DNA of 64,000 nucleotides from contig JASJBG010000007.1 in assembly GCA_030066625.1 (NCBI GenBank), positions 1 through 64,000 on the forward strand, in the 5' to 3' direction. The notes below the pieces were generated by a model. That model was given only the letters and a program-made list of their open reading frames with translations. It did not search any database and was not told the DNA's origin. This document shows, one piece after another, positions 34,046 to 41,213 of this stretch. This DNA comes from Woeseiaceae bacterium. Its GTDB lineage: Bacteria > Pseudomonadota > Gammaproteobacteria > Steroidobacterales > Woeseiaceae. Every line of letters begins with the position of its first letter. Positions within the stretch are counted from its first letter, which is position 1. A program made the position numbers and the translations under genes.

Positions 34046-35143
34046 GTGACCGACTCACACGACGATTTCCGCACCATCTGGCTGTCGCCCGACGATGACG
34101 GCGTGGTCCGGATCATCGACCAGCGCAAGCTGCCGCACGTATACGCCGAACACGACCTGCACCGCTGGAGCGAGGGCGTCGAGGCCATTGCGGACATGTA
34201 CGTCCGCGGGGCCCCGCTGATCGGCGCAACGGCCGCCTGGAGCCTCTACCTGGCCGCACGGCACGGCGCCTACCCCCGGCAGGAAGTCGAAATGGCCGCC
34301 GAGTCACTGCTCGAATCCCGGCCGACGGCCGTCAACCTGCGCTGGGCGGTCGAGCGAGTCCTGGCGGTTGCCGGATCGGTCGACGATGCCAGCCTCGCAC
34401 CAAGACTCCGTGACGAAGCGGAGGCGATCTGCAACGAGGACGTCGAGATCAGCCTCGGGATCGGCAGGAGCGGCCTCGAACTTATCCGGGCGATCGCTGC
34501 GGAGAAAGAAGGGCCCGTCAACGTGCTGACACACTGCAACGCGGGCGCGCTCGCGACGATCAACTGGGGCACCGCGACGGCACCCGTTTATCTCGCTCAT
34601 GCCGAGGGCATCGATGTTCACGTCTGGGTGGACGAGACGCGTCCACGAAACCAGGGCTCGCAGCTCACGGCCTGGGAACTCGGTCAGCGCGGCGTTCCAC
34701 ATACCCTGATCGTGGACAACGCCGGCGGCCACCTGATGCAGCACGGCCGCGTGGACATCGTTATCACCGGCACCGACCGAACGACGCGGACGGGTGACGT
34801 CGCCAACAAGATCGGCACCTACCTGAAGGCGCTGGCCGCTCACGACAACGGCGTACCGTTTTACGTCGCGCTGCCGTCAACGACCATCGACTGGCAGTGT
34901 CGTGACGGCCTCGCGGGCATTCCGATCGAGGAGCGTGATCCGCGCGAGGTGTCGCAAATTTACGGCGAACTCGACGGAGGCACCGTCGTCGTCAACACGA
35001 CGGCGCCGGGCACGCCGATCTCGAACTACGCGTTCGACGTCACGCCTGCGCGGCTCGTGACCGGCCTGATCACCGAGCGCGGCGTGTGCAGCGCCAGCGA
35101 GGAAGGTCTCCTTGGCCTGTTCCCGGAGCGGGCCGCTGCATGA
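34046..35143 (+). CDS. mtnA: S-methyl-5-thioribose-1-phosphate isomerase
   Basis: Converts MTR-1-P (or 5-deoxyribose-1-P) to the ribulose form. GTG start at 34046, 365 aa (typical 345-370). Family markers: MYVRGAPLIGATAAW, the catalytic Cys in THCNAGALAT, and the Asp in ITGTDRTTRTGDVANKIG. The rest of the classical salvage genes (mtnBCD) are not next to it; a class II aldolase overlaps its stop by 4 bp instead. It is divergent from the AMACR-like gene. Confidence 0.95.
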   Translation: MTDSHDDFRTIWLSPDDDGVVRIIDQRKLPHVYAEHDLHRWSEGVEAIADMYVRGAPLIGATAAWSLYLAARHGAYPRQEVEMAAESLLESRPTAVNLRWAVERVLAVAGSVDDASLAPRLRDEAEAICNEDVEISLGIGRSGLELIRAIAAEKEGPVNVLTHCNAGALATINWGTATAPVYLAHAEGIDVHVWVDETRPRNQGSQLTAWELGQRGVPHTLIVDNAGGHLMQHGRVDIVITGTDRTTRTGDVANKIGTYLKALAAHDNGVPFYVALPSTTIDWQCRDGLAGIPIEERDPREVSQIYGELDGGTVVVNTTAPGTPISNYAFDVTPARLVTGLITERGVCSASEEGLLGLFPERAAA

Positions 35144-35793
35144 GCGAATCACCGACAGGCATCGACGAGGGCTACGTCAAATACGATAGCCGCTGGACGC
35201 CGGGACCGGCGCCTGCGCAGGATGTCGTCGACGAACTCAACCGCTGGCGAGCCCCGCTGCATGCGGCCGGTCTGATCGGTCACTACGTCGAACACGACGT
35301 GGGCTTCGGCAACCTGAGCTTGCGTGTCGATGACGGCTTCGTCATCAGCGGCACGCAGACGGGGCATATCGCCAACACAACGGCCGACCATTACGTGCTT
35401 GTTACTCGTGTCGACATCGACGCCAACCGCGTCGACTGCACGGGCCCCGTGCAGGCATCGTCCGAAGCGCTCACGCATGCGGCACTGTATGCGCTCAGCG
35501 ATGACGTCGGTGCCGTCGTGCACGTTCACAGCCCCGAACTATGGGCTGCTCTGAAAAACGTGCTGCCGACCGCGGTCGAGGACGTGCCCTACGGCACGCC
35601 GGACATGGCCAGGGAATTCATCCGCCTCTGGCGGAACTCGGATTTTGCTGCAAGCGGCGTCGCGGTCATGGCCGGGCACGACGAGGGGCTCGTCAGCGTC
35701 GGCAGAACGCTCGCCGAAGCTGCCGAAAGAATGCTCACGGTCAGAGCGGAGTTTCGGGACGCAGCTCGAAACGAAACGTCCGGCAGGTCTTGA
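35140..35793 (+). CDS. Class II aldolase/adducin-family protein, likely partner of MtnA
   Basis: ATG at 35140 overlaps the mtnA stop (ATGA); 217 aa. Zinc ligands are visible in VVHVHSPE, and the family pattern GNLSLRV with SGTQTG and SSEALTHAALY supports an aldolase rather than the dehydratase MtnB, though I cannot exclude the latter. In bacteria with a DHAP shunt, MtnA plus a class II aldolase split 5-methylthioribulose- or 5-deoxyribulose-1-P into DHAP and an aldehyde. The 3' end overlaps the convergent TonB_C gene by 53 bp. Confidence 0.78.
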   Translation: MSESPTGIDEGYVKYDSRWTPGPAPAQDVVDELNRWRAPLHAAGLIGHYVEHDVGFGNLSLRVDDGFVISGTQTGHIANTTADHYVLVTRVDIDANRVDCTGPVQASSEALTHAALYALSDDVGAVVHVHSPELWAALKNVLPTAVEDVPYGTPDMAREFIRLWRNSDFAASGVAVMAGHDEGLVSVGRTLAEAAERMLTVRAEFRDAARNETSGRS

Positions 35794-36109
35794 TGCCCGA
35801 ACGCTTCTCCCCCGGTTCGAGCGGCACATAGCTCGAAGCCCGCACGGCGAGTTTCGCCGGCTTCTCGAAAATGCGGTGAGTACTGTGGCGCACGGCGATG
35901 CGGTAGGGCCGGCCACCGCGATCGACCTCGTAGCAGACCTGAACCTCGCCCTCGATGCGATCGCGGCGCGCTTTCTCCGGGTAGACCGGCACGACCGTAT
36001 GCAGTGGCGTGCGATCGCCCGAGTCATCCGTGTAGCGCATGACGTGCTGCGTGTCGTCAGCGCTCGCGGTAACCGCGATGAGGAGAAGCGCGAGGTTAAA
36101 CGCCCTCAT
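35741..36109 (-). CDS. Secreted TonB C-terminal-domain protein
   Basis: 122 aa: signal peptide (NLALLLIAVTASADD), then a single TonB_C-like domain with PVYPEKARRDRIEGEVQV, the usual start of this fold. The N-terminal TM anchor and Pro-rich spacer of a true TonB are absent, so it is a periplasmic TonB_C module rather than an energy transducer. It overlaps the upstream TPR gene by 14 bp and is the last gene of the CBS-DLH-TPR-TonB_C operon. Confidence 0.8.
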   Translation of the reverse strand: MRAFNLALLLIAVTASADDTQHVMRYTDDSGDRTPLHTVVPVYPEKARRDRIEGEVQVCYEVDRGGRPYRIAVRHSTHRIFEKPAKLAVRASSYVPLEPGEKRSGIKTCRTFRFELRPETPL

Positions 36110-36608
36110 CGTCGTCTTCGTCGGCGTTCGGGTCGCGGCGATCGTCGATCGTGATCGTCGGCGTCACGGGGTCCGTAATGTCGAGCAGCCTTGCCCGCAC
36201 CCGCTTGAGCTTCGTGGCGTTCGGCGCAATCTCCTGGCCGCGGTCGAGATCGACCTCGGCCTCGGCATACTGTCCGAGTTCGATCTTCGCGAGGGCGCGG
36301 TTCGATAGCGCGCGCCAGTTGCGGGGAGTCTCCTCGAGCGCCTGGTCGCAGTAGCCGATCGCGGTCTCGAACTCCTCGATGAGCGCATAGCCGGCGCAGA
36401 GGTTGGCGTAAGCGGCACCGCGCTCGCGCGATCCCTGCGCCACGGCAAGCGCCTGCTCCGTGAGTCGAATGCCCTCTTCCGCGTCGCCGGCCAGCAGCGC
36501 TTCAGCACCGCGCGCGAGTGCGGGATTCTTCGGGCCGATGACAGTTTTCGTATCGGCATCACCGCCGGCTGCCGCAAACAGGAACACTGCGACGACGAGA
36601 GCTTGCAT
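36096..36608 (-). CDS. Exported tetratricopeptide-repeat protein
   Basis: 170 aa with a short signal sequence (ALVVAVFLFAAAGGD). About three TPR units are visible (ALARGAEALLAGDAEEGIRL, RGAAYANLCAGYALIEEFET, WRALSNRALAKIELGQYAEA). The acidic tail ends in a run of Asp/Glu. It probably binds a periplasmic partner, possibly the TonB_C protein encoded with it. The start lies 2 bp after the DLH gene. Confidence 0.8.
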   Translation of the reverse strand: MQALVVAVFLFAAAGGDADTKTVIGPKNPALARGAEALLAGDAEEGIRLTEQALAVAQGSRERGAAYANLCAGYALIEEFETAIGYCDQALEETPRNWRALSNRALAKIELGQYAEAEVDLDRGQEIAPNATKLKRVRARLLDITDPVTPTITIDDRRDPNADEDDDEGV

Positions 36609-36610
36609 GA

Positions 36611-37516
36611 TCAGACCAGGTGTTTCTCGAAGAAAGCGATGGTCTCGCCCCAGGCACGCTCGGCCTGTTTTTCGTCGTATCGAGGCGTCGTGTCGTTATG
36701 AAAGCCGTGGTTTGCGCCAGCGTACTCGATCTGTCGATAGTCCTTGCCAGCCGCTTTGAGTCCCTTCTCGAACTCGGGCCAGCTGGCGTTGACACGTTCA
36801 TCGAGCTCGCCGTGAATAACCAGTAACGGTGCCTCGATTTTCCGAGCGTCTTCCGCCGTCGGATGACGCCCGTAAAACGCCACGGCGGCCGCCAGCGTCG
36901 GCACGTTGACGGCCAGGTACATCGACATGCCGCCACCGAAGCAGAAGCCGACGGAGCCGACCTTGCCGTCGCAGTCGGGATGCTGCTGCAGGTAGTCCAC
37001 GGCCGCGACAAAATCGGCACGCATCTCGTCACCGTCGCGCTGCCGCTGCATCGTGCGCCCGTCGTCATCGTTGCCCGGATAACCGCCGAGCGGAAACAGC
37101 GCGTCCGGTGCGAAGCCGATGAATCCGGCAACGGCGAGTCGCCGGGTCACATCCTCGATGTACGGGTTCAGGCCTCGGTTCTCGTGGATCACGACGACGC
37201 CCGGCAGCTTGTGCTCGACCACGGCGGGCCGTGCGAAGTAGCCCTGCATGACCCCGGCACCGTCGGGCGACGCGTACTTCTTGTAGTCGGTCGTTATCGA
37301 CTTGTCGTCGGGATCGACCTGCTGCGCGAGCGCATAGTCCGGGCTCAGTGAGGCAAGGATGGCTGCCGCCGACATTCCGGCCGTCGCAAAGGCCGCCGCC
37401 CTGTCGATGAACTGCCGGCGCGTAATGGCGCCGTGCACATAGCCGTCGAAGAGCTTCAGTATGCGCGGGTCATAGTCAGCTGCCTTTCTCACCTCGTGGT
37501 GCTCCTTCTCCGTCAT
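36611..37516 (-). CDS. Dienelactone hydrolase family protein with Tat-like signal
   Basis: ATG at 37516 overlaps the CBS gene stop (ATGA); 301 aa. The N-terminus carries a twin-arginine motif, TRRQFIDRAAAF, then a hydrophobic stretch, which suggests export in a folded state. The DLH triad is present: Cys in GFCFGGGM, Asp in GELDERV and His in GANHGFHND. It likely cleaves an ester or lactone in the periplasm; the natural substrate is unknown. It is a useful contrast to the catalytically degraded DLH at 22238-23131. Confidence 0.9.
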   Translation of the reverse strand: MTEKEHHEVRKAADYDPRILKLFDGYVHGAITRRQFIDRAAAFATAGMSAAAILASLSPDYALAQQVDPDDKSITTDYKKYASPDGAGVMQGYFARPAVVEHKLPGVVVIHENRGLNPYIEDVTRRLAVAGFIGFAPDALFPLGGYPGNDDDGRTMQRQRDGDEMRADFVAAVDYLQQHPDCDGKVGSVGFCFGGGMSMYLAVNVPTLAAAVAFYGRHPTAEDARKIEAPLLVIHGELDERVNASWPEFEKGLKAAGKDYRQIEYAGANHGFHNDTTPRYDEKQAERAWGETIAFFEKHLV

Positions 37517-37941
37517 CCGGATATGTAGTGTTCGAGTTGCTCGATCTCTTCTTTCTGGTCGGCGATGATCGCCTGCACGATATCGCCGATGGAAATCATC
37601 GCGACGACCTTGCCGCCCTCGACCACCGGCAGGTGCCGGCATTTCCTGTCTGTCATGAGCTGCATACACTCATCGACGGTGGTCTCGGGTGCTGTGGTCA
37701 ATACGTCGACGGTCATGATCTCGGCAACCGGTGTCGAGTCCGATGCCCGCCCCTTTAGTATGACTTTGCGCGCGTAATCGCGTTCCGTAACGATGCCCGC
37801 GAGCGTATCGCCCTGCATCACGACCAGCGAGCCGATCTCGCGATCGCCCATGAGCTTGATGGCGTCGAACACGGATGCGTCCGGCGAAATGGAAATGACT
37901 TCTCTGCCCTTCGCGTCGAGCAGATGCTGAACGAGTTTCAT
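37513..37941 (-). CDS. Paired-CBS-domain protein
   Basis: 142 aa from the ATG at 37941. Two CBS motifs in tandem: FDAIKLMGDREIGSLVV...GIVTERD, and DECMQLMTDRKCRHLPVV...MISIGDIV. Such stand-alone pairs bind adenosine nucleotides as a regulatory module. The target is unknown. First gene of the CBS-DLH-TPR-TonB_C operon. Confidence 0.92.
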   Translation of the reverse strand: MKLVQHLLDAKGREVISISPDASVFDAIKLMGDREIGSLVVMQGDTLAGIVTERDYARKVILKGRASDSTPVAEIMTVDVLTTAPETTVDECMQLMTDRKCRHLPVVEGGKVVAMISIGDIVQAIIADQKEEIEQLEHYISG

Positions 37942-38014
37942 GGCGCCCCCTTCTGCCGTCTGCCAGGTCGGCGACGGCATACCCTCAAGCGTTCATTGTA
38001 GCCCGCGGGGACGC

Positions 38015-38039
38015 AACCCGCCACTTGAGGTGGCGGGTT
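38015..38039 (-). terminator. Stem-loop downstream of the DUF4097 gene
   Basis: AACCCGCCAC (38015-38024) and GTGGCGGGTT (38030-38039) form a perfect 10-bp stem with loop TTGAG. It sits 40 bp past the stop of the DUF4097 gene and 73 bp upstream of the CBS start, the right place to insulate the two operons. The U-tract is very short on either strand, so it may be a barrier structure rather than an efficient intrinsic terminator. Confidence 0.5.
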
Positions 38040-38078
38040 TAGATATTAAAAACAATAACTTACTGGATTCGAGCGGCC

Positions 38079-38789
38079 TCAGGTGTCCTGTTCGACCGTG
38101 CCACGCACGTTCGACACGTTCAGGCTGCCCGATCCGTCGTCCTCGATGATCAGGTCCTGGTCGACGTCAGACACGGTGATCGAGCCGGAACCATCGTCGA
38201 TCGTCACGCTGCCGGCGACGCCGTGCACCTTGATGCTGCCGGAGCCGTCGATGATCGACGCATCACCGCTAACGTTGACGACATCGATCGAACCGGAGCC
38301 GTCGTCGATCCTGAGCGGCCCGACATTCTTGATCTTGATCGATCCGGAGCCGTCGTCCACCCGAACGTCGGCGCTCACATCCTCGATCGTAAGGGAACCT
38401 GAACCATCGTCTACGCGCAGCGCGAGGCCAGCCGGCATCGTGACATCGAGTTCGACAGAGATATCAGCACCCATGCCCCAGCCGTCGCGGACATCGGAAA
38501 GGAGTTCGAGGCGATCGCCGACCCGCTCGAGCGTGAGGATGACGTCTTCCTCGGCGATCTTCTGCGCCTTGTCCTCGTTGCGCGTGTCGACCTTGATGGT
38601 CGCCGTTACCTGCACCGACGTCGCACCGCTGGCGCCGCGCACCGTGAGGCTGCCGGGACCCGCATCAATATTCAGCTCGGATGCGCCAGCTGTATCGACC
38701 GACAGCTCGCGGACCTCCGAGTAACTGTTCCAGGCCGCGTTCGCGAGGCTCGCGGCAAACATGGCGATAACGATGAAGCTCATACGCAT
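38079..38789 (-). CDS. Exported DUF4097-like beta-repeat protein
   Basis: 236 aa with a signal peptide (FIVIAMFAASLANAA). After an N-terminal beta domain, residues from about 122 to the end are six near-identical ~18-residue repeats built on [VI][ID]DGSGS[IL]. Regularly spaced Asp-Gly-Ser turns and alternating hydrophobics fit a right-handed beta-helix, like GIN/DUF2807 and DUF4097 proteins. Probably periplasmic or surface located. It is the last gene of the tamA-tamB operon region, 87 bp after the amidohydrolase. Confidence 0.85.
   Translation of the reverse strand: MRMSFIVIAMFAASLANAAWNSYSEVRELSVDTAGASELNIDAGPGSLTVRGASGATSVQVTATIKVDTRNEDKAQKIAEEDVILTLERVGDRLELLSDVRDGWGMGADISVELDVTMPAGLALRVDDGSGSLTIEDVSADVRVDDGSGSIKIKNVGPLRIDDGSGSIDVVNVSGDASIIDGSGSIKVHGVAGSVTIDDGSGSITVSDVDQDLIIEDDGSGSLNVSNVRGTVEQDT
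38100..38425 (-). repeat. Six in-frame ~54-bp tandem repeats encoding DGSGS units
   Basis: Within the DUF4097-like gene the pattern GAYGACGGCTCCGGYTCGAT (reverse strand) recurs about every 54 bp, six times. Units differ at synonymous and flanking positions, so they are old or kept apart by selection rather than freshly amplified. One unit has IIDGSGS and one has EDDGSGS, showing tolerated variation at the first turn. Confidence 0.85.
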
Positions 38790-38876
38790 TGTTCTTCCCC
38801 TTTAGGAGGCCTTTTCTGTGGCCGTCGTCATGAGTACATCGTTTAGACGCCGCTCGCGGCGGTTTGGTTGCACGGC

Positions 38877-40205
38877 CTAGCGAATTGCGCTGAGCAGGTC
38901 CTCCGCGAGGGCCCAGCGGCCCCGTACGAACACGCCGTGAACCCGGCGGCTGTTGTCGATCGCCGCCAGCGGATCGTCATCGAGCAGCACGAGATCCGCG
39001 ATCCGGCCGACCTCGACGCTTCCTGCGTCGATACCGAGGAACTCGGCAGGCGCCACTGTTCCCGTTCGCAGCGCCTCGTAGGGCGTGAGGCCCGCGGCAA
39101 CCATGAACTCGAGCTCGTTGTGCAGGGAAAACCCCGGCACATTGAAGATCTGCGGTGCATCGGAGCCCAGCAGCAACACGCCTCCGGCCTCGTGCAGCGC
39201 GCTGATCAGTCGGCGGCGGATGTCGATGGCGCGTGCCGCAACGGCCGGATCGAAGCCACGCTCGCTCAGGGTCTGTTCCTTGGCATTGACCCACTGCGAG
39301 ACCGTTCCTTCCGGCATGTAGCGCATCTCGGGCTGGCTGCCGTATTCGACGGCCGGCGTGGCATTGACGAGCTGCTCGAACAGCGACTCGGTCGGCACAT
39401 TGGCGACGCCTGCGGCGACCGTCGCGGCGACAACGTCGTCGAGCTTCGCGTCGATGACCTGGTCCGCCAGCATGACGCCGAAGAAGCCGCCGTAACCGCC
39501 CGAGGTATCGACGTTGGCGGGCAGCATCGCGGCCATGTAGCCGTCGAGGTGGTCGATCGTCGCGATGCCCTTGGCGAGCGCACCCTCGAGACCGACAGAG
39601 ACGGGGACGTGGCCCGCAAACGGGATGCCCAGCTCGTTGGCCGTATCGGCGATCGCGTTGAACTCGTCGCTCGACAGCCCTGGGTGAATCTTCAGGAAAT
39701 CGTAGCCGGCTTCGTGCTGTTCCCGGGCCATGCGGCGTCCCGCCTCGGCACTCTCGACGGAGTTACCGTTGAGCGACGGCCCCGAGGTAATGAGGCGTGG
39801 CCCGAGGACCGCGCCAGCCTCGATATCCGCGCGCAGCGTGAGGTGCGCCGGCCGCCCGAGCATGCCGCGCACGCTCGTGACGCCGTTCGCCAGGAACAGG
39901 TTGAACAGACGCTCGATCTCTGCGTCCTCGGTACCGGTTACGTGGCCGTGCATCTCGAACAAGCCGGGCATCAGGTAGCGATCCGTTCCGTCGATGACCT
40001 CGACGCCCTCCGCCACAGCTACGGCGTCCACGTCGCCGATTGCGGCGATGGTCTCACCCTCGATCAGCACGGTCTGGCCGCGCAGCACGGTCTCGGAGGT
40101 CATCGGGACCACGTTGACGTTGACGATAGCGAGGCTCTCGGCGTTCGCCTGCGCGAACAGCAGGACGAGGACCAGGGAAATCAGGCTTCTTTTCGGCATG
40201 GGCAT
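38877..40205 (-). CDS. Exported amidohydrolase (imidazolonepropionase-like)
   Basis: Metal-dependent hydrolase of the amidohydrolase superfamily. A start at 40205 overlaps the dehydratase stop (ATGA) and gives 442 aa; the ORF-track start is 16 codons upstream, and an ATG at 40199 is also possible. Signal peptide SLVLVLLFAQANAES. Metal motifs: HxH as EMHGHVTG, Lys in FLKIHPG, His in FAGHVPVS and IDHLDGY, and Asp in LLGSDAPQ. Probably a periplasmic dipeptidase-like or lactam-cleaving enzyme; substrate unknown. Confidence 0.85.
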   Translation of the reverse strand: MPMPKRSLISLVLVLLFAQANAESLAIVNVNVVPMTSETVLRGQTVLIEGETIAAIGDVDAVAVAEGVEVIDGTDRYLMPGLFEMHGHVTGTEDAEIERLFNLFLANGVTSVRGMLGRPAHLTLRADIEAGAVLGPRLITSGPSLNGNSVESAEAGRRMAREQHEAGYDFLKIHPGLSSDEFNAIADTANELGIPFAGHVPVSVGLEGALAKGIATIDHLDGYMAAMLPANVDTSGGYGGFFGVMLADQVIDAKLDDVVAATVAAGVANVPTESLFEQLVNATPAVEYGSQPEMRYMPEGTVSQWVNAKEQTLSERGFDPAVAARAIDIRRRLISALHEAGGVLLLGSDAPQIFNVPGFSLHNELEFMVAAGLTPYEALRTGTVAPAEFLGIDAGSVEVGRIADLVLLDDDPLAAIDNSRRVHGVFVRGRWALAEDLLSAIR

Positions 40206-41206
40206 CAGCAAATAACGGTTTTCAGCATCTCGCGGCTTATATTTCCGCCACACACCAGTATGACCACATTCTTGCCCGCGAATTCGCCGGCAAGCCGTTC
40301 GAAGGCGGCGATGGCAACGCCGGCGGCGCCCTCGATGAGCTGGTGTTCCGCATCCATGTAGGTCCGCATCGACGCGGCGATCCCGGCCTCGTCAACGACG
40401 ACGAAACGGTTGGTCACGGCGCGACACAGGTCGAAGGTGATCGCTCCCGCCTCGATGCCACCGGCCGTGCCATCCGAAAGCGTAGGCTCGCTCGGCATGT
40501 CGACGATCTCACCTGCCTCGATCGAACGCGCCATTACGGGAGAGTTGGCCGGCTGGCAGCCCACGATCTCGATATCAGCTCGGTGCTCCTTGAGCACGCT
40601 GCCCACGCCGCCAATCAGGCCGCCCCCGCCGACCGCGACGAACACCGCATCGACGTCGGGGAGCTGCCCGGCAATTTCCACACCGCAGGTGCCCTGACCG
40701 GCGACGACCTCTTGGTCGTTGTACGGTGACAGGTAAGCCATGCCGTTTTCCTCCGCGTAGCCGCGCGCGTGCAGCTCGGTATCCAGACCGTCCGTGCCGA
40801 AGAAGCGCACGTCGCCGCCGTAGGCACGAATGGCATCGACTTTCGTGGCCGTCGTCTGCTCGGGCACGAAGATCATCCCGGGGACGCCGAGCTTCTGCAT
40901 CGCGTAAGCGACCGCGGCACCGTGGTTGCCGCTCGACGCGGCAACGCCACCGACAGCCCGCTGTTCCGGCGTCAGCGTCATGAGGCGGTTCGCGGCACCG
41001 CGCAGCTTGAACGAACTCGTGTGCTGAAGGTTCTCGAGCTTGAAATACACGTTCGCGCCCGTGCGTGCGCTGTAGCTCGGCGAGTAATCGAGCGGCGTCT
41101 CCCGCACGAGGCTCGCGATCCGCTCGGCCGCATCGTGCGCCGCCGCCGCTACCTGCGTGGAATCTATAGCGATGTCGTGCTCCTTCCGATCGGTATCGAC
41201 GCTCAT
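40205..41206 (-). CDS. Threonine/serine dehydratase-like PLP enzyme
   Basis: Fold-type II PLP enzyme of 333 aa. The PLP lysine is in SSFKLRGAANR, the Asn/Gly loop is ASSGNHGAA, and the glycine phosphate loop is VGGGGLIGG. Lacks the C-terminal regulatory ACT domain of biosynthetic IlvA, so it resembles catabolic TdcB, serine racemase or 3-hydroxyaspartate ammonia-lyase. It starts 7 bp after the tamB stop and overlaps the amidohydrolase. Confidence 0.87.
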   Translation of the reverse strand: MSVDTDRKEHDIAIDSTQVAAAAHDAAERIASLVRETPLDYSPSYSARTGANVYFKLENLQHTSSFKLRGAANRLMTLTPEQRAVGGVAASSGNHGAAVAYAMQKLGVPGMIFVPEQTTATKVDAIRAYGGDVRFFGTDGLDTELHARGYAEENGMAYLSPYNDQEVVAGQGTCGVEIAGQLPDVDAVFVAVGGGGLIGGVGSVLKEHRADIEIVGCQPANSPVMARSIEAGEIVDMPSEPTLSDGTAGGIEAGAITFDLCRAVTNRFVVVDEAGIAASMRTYMDAEHQLIEGAAGVAIAAFERLAGEFAGKNVVILVCGGNISREMLKTVIC

Positions 41207-41213
41207 TATCGCA

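Noticed and set aside
38015-38039. REP-type repetitive extragenic palindrome
   Set aside because: Only one copy is seen in the window; a terminator or barrier between two operons explains it.
38100-38425. Short tandem repeats as a CRISPR-like array
   Set aside because: The repeats are in frame, contiguous and encode a signal-peptide-bearing protein; there are no spacers.
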